Below are positions 50,429 to 58,911 of a stretch of DNA of 64,000 nt, in pieces. Each line of letters starts with the position of its first letter. Position 1 is the stretch's first letter. Made by a program: the position numbers and the translations under genes. The notes under the pieces are model-generated. The model did no database searches, was not told where the DNA came from, and was given only the letters and a program-made list of their open reading frames with translations. Origin of the DNA: 66-474 sp035688305 (GTDB lineage: Bacteria; Pseudomonadota; Gammaproteobacteria; Xanthomonadales; Rhodanobacteraceae); contig DASSNC010000014.1 in NCBI GenBank assembly GCA_035688305.1, positions 35,484-99,483 of the forward strand. The letters run 5' to 3'.

Positions 50429-51868
50429 TCAACGGGCGCGCAGGCGCTCGCTGGAACTTGCGATCCGCATCTGCTCGCGATACTTCGCCACCGTCCGGCG
50501 CGCGACCTGGATGCCGTGCTGGTTCAGCTGTGCGGTGAGCGCCTGATCCGAAAGCGGCTTGCGCGGATCCTCCTCATCCACGAGTTTCTTGATCAAGGCC
50601 TGGATCGCCGTGGCTGAAGCGCTGCCGCCGTCCTCGGTCGCCACGCCCGAGGAAAAGAAATGCTTGAACTCGAACGTGCCGCGTGGCGTGTGCAGGTACT
50701 TGCGGGTGGTGACACGCGAGATCGTGGATTCGTGCATGCCGAGTTCTTCGGCCAGTTCGCGCATCACCAGCGGTTTCATGGCTTCGGGGCCGTAATCGAG
50801 GAAGGCACTCTGGGCGCGCACGATGGCCTGCGCCACCCGGAACAGCGTGTCGGCGCGCGATTGCAGGCTCTTGATCAGCCAGCGCGCTTCCTGCAGCTGG
50901 CCACGCAGCCAAGCGGCATCGCCACGGCGCGCGCGCGAGATCAGGTCGCAATAATGGCGGTTGATGGCCAGCCGCGGTTGGCAGTCGGAGGACAGCGAGA
51001 CGCGCCAGCGGCCACCGACCTTGACGGCGTAGGCATCGGGCGAAACATATTCGGTGGGCGAGGGATCGAATGCGTTGCCGGGGTGCGGGTTGAGCGCGCG
51101 GATCAGGTCTGCGGCCTCGACGATCGCGTCCTCGCGGACGCTCAACTTGCGCGCCAGTTTGCCGAAGTCGCGGCGAGCCAGCAGGTCAAGGTCGCCAGCC
51201 ACGATGGCGCGTGCCAGCTGGCGGCCAGCGGTGGCGGCTGGCAGTTGTTCCAGTTGCACGCCCAGGCAGTCACCCAGGTCGATGCTCGCCACGCCGGTCG
51301 GGTCGAAGCGCTGGATGCGCATCCGCACGACGTCGGCCTCATCCTTGTGCACGGGCGGGTCAAGTGATGCCAGGGCTGCCAGCACGGGCTCGAATCCGTC
51401 GCGCAGGTAGCCGTCATCATCGAGCGCATCGATGATCGCGTGTGCAATCGTGAGGTCGCGATTGGAATAGCCGTTGACGTTGGCCTGCGCCAGCAGGTGG
51501 GCGCGCAGGTCCACGGGCGCTGCATCCTGTGGCTCGAGATTGTCGTCATCGTCGCCGCCGTGGCTGGACTTTGCCCAATCCTGCACCTGCGGCGAGTTTT
51601 CGTCCCACTGCTCGAAGTCTTCGTCGGGCCCGGAATCGTCGTCGTTGCCGGTCTGATCCTCGGCAGATCGTTCTTCGTCCGCCGAGCTGTCGGACGCGTC
51701 GTAGTCGTCCTCCATGCCGTCGAGATCGATCAGCGGATTGGCTTCGGCGAGCTCGCGCAACTCAACCTGCAGTTCCAGTTGCGACAATTGCAGCAGCCGG
51801 ATCGCTTGCTGCAGTTGCGGCGTCAACGACAACTGCTGGGATTGGCGGAGCTGGAGGCCTGGTTTCAT
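50429..51868 (-). CDS. rpoN: RNA polymerase sigma-54 factor
   Basis: The 479-residue protein has region I (MKPGLQLRQSQQLSLTPQLQ, rich in Gln and Leu), a long acidic region II (ESWDENSPQ-like, about residues 55-120), the core-binding domain (LNPHPGNAFDPSPTEYVSPD), the helix-turn-helix LGMHESTISRVTTRKYLHTP and the C-terminal RpoN box ARRTVAKYREQM, which reads the -24 element. It needs AAA+ activators at its promoters; none are encoded here. IHF, whose alpha subunit is in this window, often helps. Confidence 0.96.
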   Translation of the reverse strand: MKPGLQLRQSQQLSLTPQLQQAIRLLQLSQLELQVELRELAEANPLIDLDGMEDDYDASDSSADEERSAEDQTGNDDDSGPDEDFEQWDENSPQVQDWAKSSHGGDDDDNLEPQDAAPVDLRAHLLAQANVNGYSNRDLTIAHAIIDALDDDGYLRDGFEPVLAALASLDPPVHKDEADVVRMRIQRFDPTGVASIDLGDCLGVQLEQLPAATAGRQLARAIVAGDLDLLARRDFGKLARKLSVREDAIVEAADLIRALNPHPGNAFDPSPTEYVSPDAYAVKVGGRWRVSLSSDCQPRLAINRHYCDLISRARRGDAAWLRGQLQEARWLIKSLQSRADTLFRVAQAIVRAQSAFLDYGPEAMKPLVMRELAEELGMHESTISRVTTRKYLHTPRGTFEFKHFFSSGVATEDGGSASATAIQALIKKLVDEEDPRKPLSDQALTAQLNQHGIQVARRTVAKYREQMRIASSSERLRAR

Positions 51869-51977
51869 GGCGACTTTCGTGAACCGTCGCCTGCATCCTA
51901 TACCGGGCGCCGGGCCGTGGGTAGCCCGTCGGCATGCATTTTGCTTGCGGCGCCGCTACGCGGCGGCGCGGGCGCGG

Positions 51978-52697
51978 TCACATCCGGAATTCATGGCCCA
52001 GATAGACCTCGCGTACACGCTTGTGGGCGAGGATTTCCGCGGGCGTGCCGCGCGCCAGGACCGTACCTTCGTTCAGGATGTAGGCGTGCTCGCAGATGCC
52101 GAGCGCCTCGCGCACGTTGTGGTCGGTGACCAGCACGCCGATGCCGCGATCGCGCAGGTGGCGCACGATGCGCTGGATCTCGCCGACCGAGATCGGGTCG
52201 ACGCCGGCAAAGGGTTCATCCAGCAGCATGAAGCGCGGATTGGCCGCGAGTGCGCGGGCAATTTCGACCCGCCGGCGCTCACCACCCGAGAGGCTGATGC
52301 CTTTCTGGTCGGCGATGTGGGTGATCTTCAATTCATCGAGCAGGGCGTCGAGTTCCGCGCGGCGTTTGCCGGCCGGCAAATCGCTGCGCAGCTCCAGTAC
52401 CGCCAGCACGTTGTCGGCAACCGAGAGGCGCCGGAACACCGAAGCTTCCTGCGGCAGGTAGCCGATGCCGCGGCGCGCGCGTTGGTGCATCGGCAGGCCG
52501 GTGACGTCCTCGCCGTCCAGCGTGATGCGGCCGGCGTCCGGTTCGATCAGTCCGACGATCATGTAGAAGCAGGTGGTCTTGCCGGCGCCGTTGGGACCGA
52601 GCAGGCCGACGACTTCACCCTCGCGCATCTCGAAGCCGAAATCCTGCACGACCTTGCGGGTGCGAAAACTTTTCTGCAGCCCTTGTGCGGCGAGCAT
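51978..52697 (-). CDS. lptB: LPS export ABC transporter ATP-binding protein
   Basis: The 239-residue ATPase drives LptFG in LPS transport. It has Walker A GLLGPNGAGKTTCFYMIVGL, the LptB-type Q-loop GYLPQEASVFRRLSVADNVL, signature LSGGERRRVEIARALA, Walker B FMLLDEPFAGVDP and the H-loop VTDHNVREAL. The ATG lies three bases after the lptA stop. The closing genes of the Lpt/KDO operon are in the order kdsD-kdsC-lptC-lptA-lptB, followed by rpoN. Confidence 0.96.
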   Translation of the reverse strand: MLAAQGLQKSFRTRKVVQDFGFEMREGEVVGLLGPNGAGKTTCFYMIVGLIEPDAGRITLDGEDVTGLPMHQRARRGIGYLPQEASVFRRLSVADNVLAVLELRSDLPAGKRRAELDALLDELKITHIADQKGISLSGGERRRVEIARALAANPRFMLLDEPFAGVDPISVGEIQRIVRHLRDRGIGVLVTDHNVREALGICEHAYILNEGTVLARGTPAEILAHKRVREVYLGHEFRM

Positions 52698-52700
52698 GGA

Positions 52701-53273
52701 TCAGTGTGTTCCGGACGTGGACGCGGGCGCGGGTTGGGCGCTGGCAGGCGCCGGCTTGCTGCGCGGTTGCAGGGTGATGTGGACGCGCCCGCCGCTGGGT
52801 GCGTTGCCGACGATCTGGCCGGTATCGGTGTTGTACACGAGCCTTTCGCCGTGGAATTCGCCGCGGCCCTGCTGCACGACCTCGGCATTGCCGGTCAGGA
52901 CGACGCTGTTCTCGGAAACCTCGTAGTCGATCGTTTGCGCCTGCCCGTGCACCAGGGTGCCGTTGTCCTGGGTTTGCTGGAAGTGGGCCGGATTGCCCGT
53001 CAGCACCACGCGTTGCCACTGGCTGGTGTCATTCGGGTCGGTATAGCCGACGGCGTTGTCGCCGCCCGCGTTGAACGTGCCCTGATCCATCTTCACGTCG
53101 CCGCTGAAGGTGATCTTGCCGGTGTCCTGGTTGCCGGCGAAGGCGTTGGAATTGATGTGGATGAGCTGGGTCTTGTCGGAAGTCTTCGCCTGCGCCGCAC
53201 CGCAAACCGTCAATGCGGCTGCGATTGCAATTGACCATTCAATGCGTGCGCGGCGTGAGCGTGGCATGGACAT
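52701..53273 (-). CDS. lptA: Periplasmic LPS transport protein LptA
   Basis: A 190-residue protein with a signal peptide (RARIEWSIAIAAALTVCGAA, then QAK) and the OstA/LptA beta-jellyroll (INSNAFAGNQDTGKITFSGD, VVLTGNPAHFQQTQDNGTLV, SVVLTGNAEVVQQGRGEFHG, RVHITLQPRSK). It bridges LptC and LptD across the periplasm. The C-terminal tail is low-complexity (PAPASAQPAPASTS). Its start overlaps the lptC end by 35 bases; ATG 53267 is an alternative two codons later. Confidence 0.92.
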   Translation of the reverse strand: MSMPRSRRARIEWSIAIAAALTVCGAAQAKTSDKTQLIHINSNAFAGNQDTGKITFSGDVKMDQGTFNAGGDNAVGYTDPNDTSQWQRVVLTGNPAHFQQTQDNGTLVHGQAQTIDYEVSENSVVLTGNAEVVQQGRGEFHGERLVYNTDTGQIVGNAPSGGRVHITLQPRSKPAPASAQPAPASTSGTH

Positions 53274-53811
53274 CAGTGAGCAACTCCAGGGTGCGGTTGT
53301 CGAAATCGGCCTTCATGCCGGTGCCGCGCAGTATAGAGCCGGGTTGCTGAATTACGCTGGGCGCCGCGGTTGCCATGCGTTTGTCCTGCGTCCAGATGGT
53401 TGCGTCGGCGGTGTGGATCTCGGCCTCGGAAATTTTGCCGGCCGCTGGCCGCAGCATGTCGATCTTGCCGATCAGCTTGACGATGTTGTTGTCGGCGCTG
53501 ATCCAGGCGTACTGCGAGGTGCCGTGCCAATCGGCGCCGTTCTTGCTGGCGAGCAGGTAGCGGGGCGCGTTGATGTACAACGAGTCGTTGCCTTCGCGGC
53601 GCGCGAGGTGCGGCGCCGTCATGGTGAACGAGAGCTTGCCGTCCTGGCCGAACGCGCGCATGGTGAAGTTGTCAAGTTCGTAGCTCGCGCGCGGCGGCCC
53701 GACCATCGCGACGGGTTTGGGCGGCGGCTTCAGCCACCACACCAGCAGTTGCGTGACCGCGACGGCGATCGCCAGCACCACCAGCCAGACCAGGGTGCGG
53801 CGATCCCTCAT
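53239..53811 (-). CDS. lptC: LPS export protein LptC
   Basis: A 190-residue bitopic protein with one N-terminal helix (TLVWLVVLAIAVAVTQLLVW) and a periplasmic jellyroll (YELDNFTMRAFGQDGKLSFT, AHLARREGNDSLYINAPRYL, DFDNRTLELLTDVHATL). It passes LPS from LptBFG to LptA. It is coupled to kdsC (ATGA overlap) and overlaps lptA. Confidence 0.9.
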   Translation of the reverse strand: MRDRRTLVWLVVLAIAVAVTQLLVWWLKPPPKPVAMVGPPRASYELDNFTMRAFGQDGKLSFTMTAPHLARREGNDSLYINAPRYLLASKNGADWHGTSQYAWISADNNIVKLIGKIDMLRPAAGKISEAEIHTADATIWTQDKRMATAAPSVIQQPGSILRGTGMKADFDNRTLELLTDVHATLTPRTH

Positions 53812-54338
53812 GCCGGTTGCGACGACAGGATCAGTTCGGACACTTCACGCGCCGCGCCTGCGCCGCCGTTGGCGCGGGTTTGCCAGTGTGCTGCGCGCAC
53901 GACTTCCGGACGCGCGTTGGCCACGGCAATGGCCAGTCCGCACACCGACATCGGTGCGAGGTCGGGCAGGTCGTCGCCAACGTAGCAGGCCTCATCGTCC
54001 CCGATGCCTGTGGCGCCGAGCATGTCGCGCAGGCACGCCAGTTTGTCGCGCTTGCCCTGGTAGACGTGGTCGATACCGAGTTGTTCGGCACGCAGGTCGA
54101 CGGCGTGGCTGATGCGCGCCGAGATGATCGCCACCTCGATGCCGCGTTCGCGCAGCAGCTTGATGCCGAGGCCGTCGTGCACGTGGAACGCCTTGATCTC
54201 GCGGCCATCTTCGGTGAACAGCAGGCGCCCGTCGGTGAGCGTGCCGTCCACGTCGAAGGCGACCAGGCGGATCTTTGCTGCGCGGGCGCGGACTGCGGGC
54301 GGAAACTCGATGGACTCGGGCATGGGCTGGGATGGCAC
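53808..54338 (-). CDS. kdsC: KDO-8-phosphate phosphatase
   Basis: A 176-residue HAD-family C0 enzyme with motif I VAFDVDGTLTDGRLLF, motif II IISARISHAVDLRAEQL, and motif III/IV Lys and GDDLPDLAPM. It removes phosphate from KDO-8-P, making KDO for the LPS core. The start GTG 54338 is three bases after the kdsD stop; ATG 54323 in the same frame is an alternative. Confidence 0.94.
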   Translation of the reverse strand: MPSQPMPESIEFPPAVRARAAKIRLVAFDVDGTLTDGRLLFTEDGREIKAFHVHDGLGIKLLRERGIEVAIISARISHAVDLRAEQLGIDHVYQGKRDKLACLRDMLGATGIGDDEACYVGDDLPDLAPMSVCGLAIAVANARPEVVRAAHWQTRANGGAGAAREVSELILSSQPA

Positions 54339-54341
54339 CGG

Positions 54342-55358
54342 CTAGACGACTTTCGCGCGCAGCAGGTCGTGGATGTTCAATGCGCCGACCACGTGTTGCG
54401 CGGCGTCCACCACCAGCAGTGCGTGGATCTTGTGTGCTTCCATCAGCTGGGCGGCTTCGGCCGCAAGCTTGTCCGGCCCGATCACCTTTGGATTGCGGTT
54501 CATGAACTGGACAACTGGAACTGCACGCAGGTTGACGGCGTCATCATCGAGGGTACGGCGCAAGTCGCCGTCCGTGAATACGCCAGCGAGCTTGCCGTCG
54601 TCGTTCAGCACGGCCGTCATGCCGAGGCCCTTGCGCGACATTTCCATCAACGCTTCGAGCAGGGTGGCGCCGGTGCCAACTGCGGGGATGGCTGCGCCGG
54701 TGTGCATCAGGTCGGCAATCTTCAGCAGCTTCACGCCCAGCGCACCGGCAGGGTGCGAGCGTGCGAAATCGTCCGCCGTGAAGCCGCGCGCTTCCAGCAA
54801 GGCGATGGCCAGGGCGTCGCCCAGCACCAGTGCTGCGGTGGTGCTGGCAGTCGGCGCGAGGCCGAGCGGGCAGGCTTCGGAGGGCACGCTGGCGTCGAGG
54901 TGGGCATCGGAATCCACCGCAAGCGTGGAATGCGGGTTGCCGGTCATCGCGATCAGCTTGTTGCCCTGGCGCTTCAGGAACGGCAGGATCGTCAGTACTT
55001 CGCGGGTTTCGCCGGAATTGGACACCAGCAGCACCACGTCGCTTTGCGTGATCATGCCAATGTCGCCATGGCTGGCTTCGCCGGGGTGGACGAAAAACGC
55101 AGGTGTCCCGGTGGACGCAAGCGTGGCGGCGATCTTGCGGGCGACATGCCCGGACTTGCCCATCCCGGATACCACCACGCGTCCCTGGCACGCCAGGATC
55201 AGCCGGCAGGCCTTGCTGAAGTCACCATCCAGATGACCGGACAGCGCCTCGATGGCTTTCGTCTCGATGGCGATGACGTTGCGGGCGCTGGCGACGAGTG
55301 CCAGGTTGTCTTCGCCGCGTGCAACCACGGGTACGGCGGGGACGGTGCGTAAGGTCAT
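54342..55358 (-). CDS. kdsD: Arabinose-5-phosphate isomerase
   Basis: The 338-residue enzyme makes arabinose-5-phosphate, the first KDO precursor. It has a SIS domain (VVVSGMGKSGHVARKIAATL, STGTPAFFVHPGEASHGDIG, LLVSNSGETREVLTILPFLK) and two C-terminal CBS domains (TAVLNDDGKLAGVFTDGDLR and HALLVVDAAQHVVGALNIHD). AAGGAA lies about nine bases before the ATG. First gene of the kdsD-kdsC-lptCAB run; divergent from ibaG. Confidence 0.95.
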   Translation of the reverse strand: MTLRTVPAVPVVARGEDNLALVASARNVIAIETKAIEALSGHLDGDFSKACRLILACQGRVVVSGMGKSGHVARKIAATLASTGTPAFFVHPGEASHGDIGMITQSDVVLLVSNSGETREVLTILPFLKRQGNKLIAMTGNPHSTLAVDSDAHLDASVPSEACPLGLAPTASTTAALVLGDALAIALLEARGFTADDFARSHPAGALGVKLLKIADLMHTGAAIPAVGTGATLLEALMEMSRKGLGMTAVLNDDGKLAGVFTDGDLRRTLDDDAVNLRAVPVVQFMNRNPKVIGPDKLAAEAAQLMEAHKIHALLVVDAAQHVVGALNIHDLLRAKVV

Positions 55359-55567
55359 GGCTGGGAATTCCTTGTGTGAGGGTGTCCTTGTGCCGGTCAG
55401 GTGCCATCGATCCCCCTGGTCGGCGCTCCTCGCCGGCGTGTAGCAGTTACGCGATTTCCAGTAACATGGAACGATATTGTAAAGGCTCGGCCCGCGCCCG
55501 CCGCCGTCCCGTCGTGATCCTGTTCACGTTCGGATCACGTACCCTCCCATTCGTTCGAGTACGGCCC

Positions 55568-55804
55568 ATGCAGGTTGAGGAACTCAAGGTATTGCTGGAA
55601 GGCGCCTTTCCGGGCGCCGCTGTCGAAGTTGCGAGCCCCGACCAGGTGCACTTCCAGGCCACGCTGGTTGCAGAGGCGTTCGCCGGCAAGCCGACCCTGG
55701 CGCGCCATCGCATGGTGTATGCGGTGCTCGGTGAGCGCATGGGTGGCGAAGTGCACGCGTTGTCGCTGCGCACCTTGACTCCGTCCGAAGCAGGAGCTGC
55801 CTGA
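55568..55804 (+). CDS. ibaG: BolA/IbaG-family protein
   Basis: A 78-residue class II KH-like protein (MQVEELKVLLEGAFPGAAVE, then RHRMVYAVLGERMGGEVHAL). The invariant His of HALSLRTL is a cluster ligand when such proteins pair with CGFS glutaredoxins, one of which is at 21270. ATG 55568 begins the conserved sequence; the longer open frame before it is not conserved. The stop overlaps the murA start by one base, the usual ibaG-murA order. Confidence 0.9.
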   Translation: MQVEELKVLLEGAFPGAAVEVASPDQVHFQATLVAEAFAGKPTLARHRMVYAVLGERMGGEVHALSLRTLTPSEAGAA

Positions 55805-57063
55805 TGGCCAGGATCGTGATCTCGGGCGGCAAACCGCTCAACGGAGAGGTTTGGATTTCCGGCGCCAAGAACGCGGTGCTGCCGATTCTCGCCGCCTGCC
55901 TGCTCGCCGACGAACCGGTCACCATCGGCAACGTGCCGCACCTGCATGACGTCACCACCACCATGGAACTGCTCGGGCAGATGGGCGCCGAGTTGTCCGT
56001 TGACGAGCACATGCGGATCCGGATCGACCCGACGCCGACCTATCGGTTTTTCGCGCCGTACGATCTGGTCAAGACGATGCGCGCCTCGATCGTGGTGCTG
56101 GGTCCGCTCATCGCCAAGTATGGCCAGGCGGAGGTTTCACTGCCCGGCGGCTGCGCGATTGGTTCACGCCCGGTCGACCAGCACCTCAAGGGCCTGCGCG
56201 CGCTCGGCGCCGACATCGTCGTCGAGAACGGTTACATCAAGGCGCGTGCGGACCGCCTGAAAGGCGCACGCATCGCGATGGACATGGTCACCGTCACCGG
56301 CACCGAAAACATCATGATGGCGGCGGTACTGGCTCGTGGCACCACCGTGATTGAAAACGCTGCCGAAGAACCCGAGGTGTGCGATCTCGCGCATTGCCTC
56401 AATGCGATGGGCGCGCAGATCAGTGGCATCGGCACCACCAGGCTTGTCATCGATGGCGTCGAGCGCTTGCACGGGACCGAGTACAACGTGCTGCCCGATC
56501 GCATCGAAACAGGTACCTTCCTGGTCGCCGGTGCGATCACCAGCGGGCGGGTGAAGACCAAGCGCACGCGTCCGGATCTCTTGAAGTCGGTGCTGTCCAA
56601 GCTCGAGGATGCCGGCGCCCAGATCAATACCGGCGAAGACACCATCGAGATCGACATGCGTGGCAACCGGCCGCGCGCGGTCGATGTCACCACCGCGCCG
56701 TACCCCGCGTTCCCGACCGACATGCAGGCGCAATTCACCGCGCTCAACTGCGTTGCCGAAGGCACAGGCGTGATCACCGAGACGGTGTTCGAAAACCGCT
56801 TCATGCACGTGCAGGAACTGCATCGCCTCGGCGCCGACATCAAGCTCGAAGGCAACACCGCGGTGGTACGCGGCGTGCCGAAGATGTCCGGCGCACAACT
56901 CATGGCGACCGACCTGCGCGCGTCGGCGTCGCTGGTGCTGGCCGGCCTCGTTGCCGATGGCGACACGGTGGTCGATCGCATCTACCACATCGACCGCGGC
57001 TACGAGAACATCGAGGAGAAACTCGGCGGGCTCGGTGCACACATTCGGCGGCTGCCGACCTGA
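55804..57063 (+). CDS. murA: UDP-N-acetylglucosamine 1-carboxyvinyltransferase
   Basis: MurA performs the first committed step of peptidoglycan synthesis. The 419-residue protein has the two inside-out domains of the EPSP-synthase fold, with GAKNAVLPILAACLLADEPV at the start, the active Cys in SLPGGCAIGSRPVDQHLKGL (present, so predicted fosfomycin-sensitive), the VTGTENIMMAAVLARGTT strand and DRGYENIEEKLGGLGA at the end. No gap to ibaG. A block of palindromic repeats follows the stop. Confidence 0.97.
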   Translation: MARIVISGGKPLNGEVWISGAKNAVLPILAACLLADEPVTIGNVPHLHDVTTTMELLGQMGAELSVDEHMRIRIDPTPTYRFFAPYDLVKTMRASIVVLGPLIAKYGQAEVSLPGGCAIGSRPVDQHLKGLRALGADIVVENGYIKARADRLKGARIAMDMVTVTGTENIMMAAVLARGTTVIENAAEEPEVCDLAHCLNAMGAQISGIGTTRLVIDGVERLHGTEYNVLPDRIETGTFLVAGAITSGRVKTKRTRPDLLKSVLSKLEDAGAQINTGEDTIEIDMRGNRPRAVDVTTAPYPAFPTDMQAQFTALNCVAEGTGVITETVFENRFMHVQELHRLGADIKLEGNTAVVRGVPKMSGAQLMATDLRASASLVLAGLVADGDTVVDRIYHIDRGYENIEEKLGGLGAHIRRLPT

Positions 57064-57109
57064 CAAAGGGCGGCCTTCGCTCGGCCGTGTTGGGCTTCCC
57101 CGGAAAGTT

Positions 57110-57453
57110 GTGTAGGTTGGGTTGAACGAAGCGAAGCCCAACGTCGTTGCGCGCACCTGTTGGGCTTCCCCGGAAAGAGCGCCTAGTCAGCCCAACCTAC
57201 ACGTTTGGATTTTCCTTCCCCCGCGTGCGGGGGAAGGTGGCCGCAGGCCGGATGGGGGCGGCCCTCGCTCGGCCGCGTTGGGCTTCCCCGGAGAGTTCTG
57301 TAGGTTGGGTTGAGCTAAGCGAAGCCCAACGTTGTCGCTCGCGCGTGTTGGGCTTCTTCGGGAAGGGCGCCGGGTCAGGCCAACCTGCGTGGGATCACGG
57401 GTGGCCGGCAATGAAGTTGTGCAGGTTGGGTTGAGCGAAGCGAAGCCCAACGT
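57110..57453. repeat. Palindromic dispersed repeats, block 2 (GTAGGTTGGGTTGA family)
   Basis: Unit a runs from TGTAGGTTGGGTTGA (57111-57125) to its exact inverse TCAGCCCAACCTACA (57187-57201), with one internal mismatch. Unit b spans 57300-57388, and half-unit c spans 57419-57453 and stops 12 bases from the DUF3108 stop codon. CGAAGCGAAGCCCAACG and TGTTGGGCTTCCCCGG recur inside each. This fills the gene-free stretch 57064-57464 between convergent murA and the DUF3108 gene. Confidence 0.85.
57214..57237. other. Strong hairpin between palindromic repeat units
   Basis: CCTTCCCCCG (57214-57223), loop CGTG, CGGGGGAAGG (57228-57237): ten perfect pairs. No T run follows on either strand, so it is not a classical terminator. 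Confidence 0.55.
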
Positions 57454-57464
57454 TGTCGCTGCGC

Positions 57465-58187
57465 CTACGGCGTCGGCGTCGCCGACCAACTCTCAAGCTC
57501 CAGCGCGAGATCGTTCTTGCCGCGTTGGTCGATCTTCACCGGCACTGGCAGCTTGCCGGGAGCGAACCAGGCTTCGAACGCGTCGCCGCCACCGTTGCGG
57601 GAAACACGGATCGCGTCAAAGGTGCCGGCGGGGACCCGCACGCTGCTGGCGTCGGCGGCGACGTAATGCTGGGTCTCGATGCGATCGCGCACGGCAACCA
57701 GCAGGTCGAACGTGCGCTGCCCGGCTGCCAGTCCGGCTGCGAGGGCCAGCGGCACGGTATGGCGCTCCAATGCGCCGGGCTGGGCGGTGAAGGTGTAGTC
57801 GATCTTGTCGTGGACCGTGATGAGGTGCTGGTTCCAGTCGCAGCGCACCGTGCGGTGCTTTTGCTTCAGCCCGGTATCGAGGTTGTAGTCGTAGCTGTCG
57901 CACTGGGGCAGTACGCCTGCCCACTGGAAGACCGAAACTTCGCGGCTGTTGACGCCAAGCAGGCCGGCGAGCCCCGAGGTGCCCTTGCTGGTTGTCACGA
58001 ACGTCCAAGTGCCGTCGCTCTGCGGGGCCAGCGTGAGCGTGGCCTTGCCGATCGGGCTGCCGTTGCGAAGCAGTTCGTAATGGGCCACGAACGCGGGCAC
58101 CGGCGGCGTCGCGGCGATGGCCATGCCGGCCACCATCGTGCAGGTGGTGAAAGCGAGTTGCAAGATGACTCGATGGATGGGCCGCAT
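57465..58187 (-). CDS. Exported DUF3108 domain protein
   Basis: A 240-residue protein with a signal peptide (VILQLAFTTCTMVAGMAIAA) and DUF3108 blocks: FVAHYELLRNGSPIGKATLT, YDYNLDTGLKQKHRTVRCDW and the closing FEAWFAPGKLPVPVKIDQRG. The family is periplasmic, of unknown function. ATG 58187 gives the signal peptide; the open frame before it is basic and non-conserved. It lies 61 bases downstream of purN on the same strand. Confidence 0.85.
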   Translation of the reverse strand: MRPIHRVILQLAFTTCTMVAGMAIAATPPVPAFVAHYELLRNGSPIGKATLTLAPQSDGTWTFVTTSKGTSGLAGLLGVNSREVSVFQWAGVLPQCDSYDYNLDTGLKQKHRTVRCDWNQHLITVHDKIDYTFTAQPGALERHTVPLALAAGLAAGQRTFDLLVAVRDRIETQHYVAADASSVRVPAGTFDAIRVSRNGGGDAFEAWFAPGKLPVPVKIDQRGKNDLALELESWSATPTP

Positions 58188-58248
58188 GACTGCGCTTTGC
58201 AAAAGGTTGATGGTTGTGCAGCCTGCCGTGCGGCGCCTGAACGCACGC

Positions 58249-58911
58249 TCACGCAGCAATGAGGTGGCCAGTGCTGTCCAGTCTCAGCGGCGCGGCAATC
58301 GCTGCGCCCTTGAACCAGACGCGCCCGTCGCGTTGGCACACCAAGCCACGCGCGATCGCATCCACGCAGGCAATCATCAGCTGGTGCTCGAACGGCAGCA
58401 GGCGCGCGGCGAGCGACTCCTCGGTGTCATCCGCGCGTACGTCGATGCGGGCCTGCGCGATCACCGGGCCGCCGTCGAGCTCGGCGCTGACGAAATGCAC
58501 GCTGGCGCCGTGCGTGGCGTCGCCGGCTTTCAGGGCCTTGCGGTGGGTGTGCAGGCCGCGATATTTCGGCAACAACGAGGGATGGATGTTGATCATCCGC
58601 CCGCTCCATTGCGCGGTCACGTGCGCATCGATGATGCGCATGAAACCGGCCAGCACCACCAACTCGGCGCCGCTCGCAGCCACGTTCGCGAACAGTGTTT
58701 CGTCGAAGGCACGGCGACCGGCAAAGCCTTTGGGATCGAGTGCGAGGGTTGCGATGCCGTGTGCCTCGGCCTTGCGCAGTGCCGGCGCGTCGGCGCGGTC
58801 GCCGGCGACCAGCTTGAACTCCACCGGCAAGTTGCCGGCCGCGTGGGCGTCCAGCAGCGCGGCGAGGTTGCTGCCGCGGCCGGAGGCCAGCACCGCGATC
58901 GGCAAGCTCAT
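58249..58911 (-). CDS. purN: Phosphoribosylglycinamide formyltransferase
   Basis: PurN adds a formyl group from 10-formyl-tetrahydrofolate to GAR, step three of purine synthesis. The 220-residue protein has IAVLASGRGSNLAALLDAHA, the active-site GFMRIIDAHVTAQWSGRMIN, NIHPSLLPKYRGLHTHRKAL (catalytic Asn and His) and HFVSAELDGGPVIAQARID (catalytic Asp). Its ATG overlaps the purM stop (ATGA). Confidence 0.95.
   Translation of the reverse strand: MSLPIAVLASGRGSNLAALLDAHAAGNLPVEFKLVAGDRADAPALRKAEAHGIATLALDPKGFAGRRAFDETLFANVAASGAELVVLAGFMRIIDAHVTAQWSGRMINIHPSLLPKYRGLHTHRKALKAGDATHGASVHFVSAELDGGPVIAQARIDVRADDTEESLAARLLPFEHQLMIACVDAIARGLVCQRDGRVWFKGAAIAAPLRLDSTGHLIAA

Noticed and set aside
57064..57464. 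Short frames within the palindromic repeat block
   Set aside because: They only translate repeat units and differ between copies.
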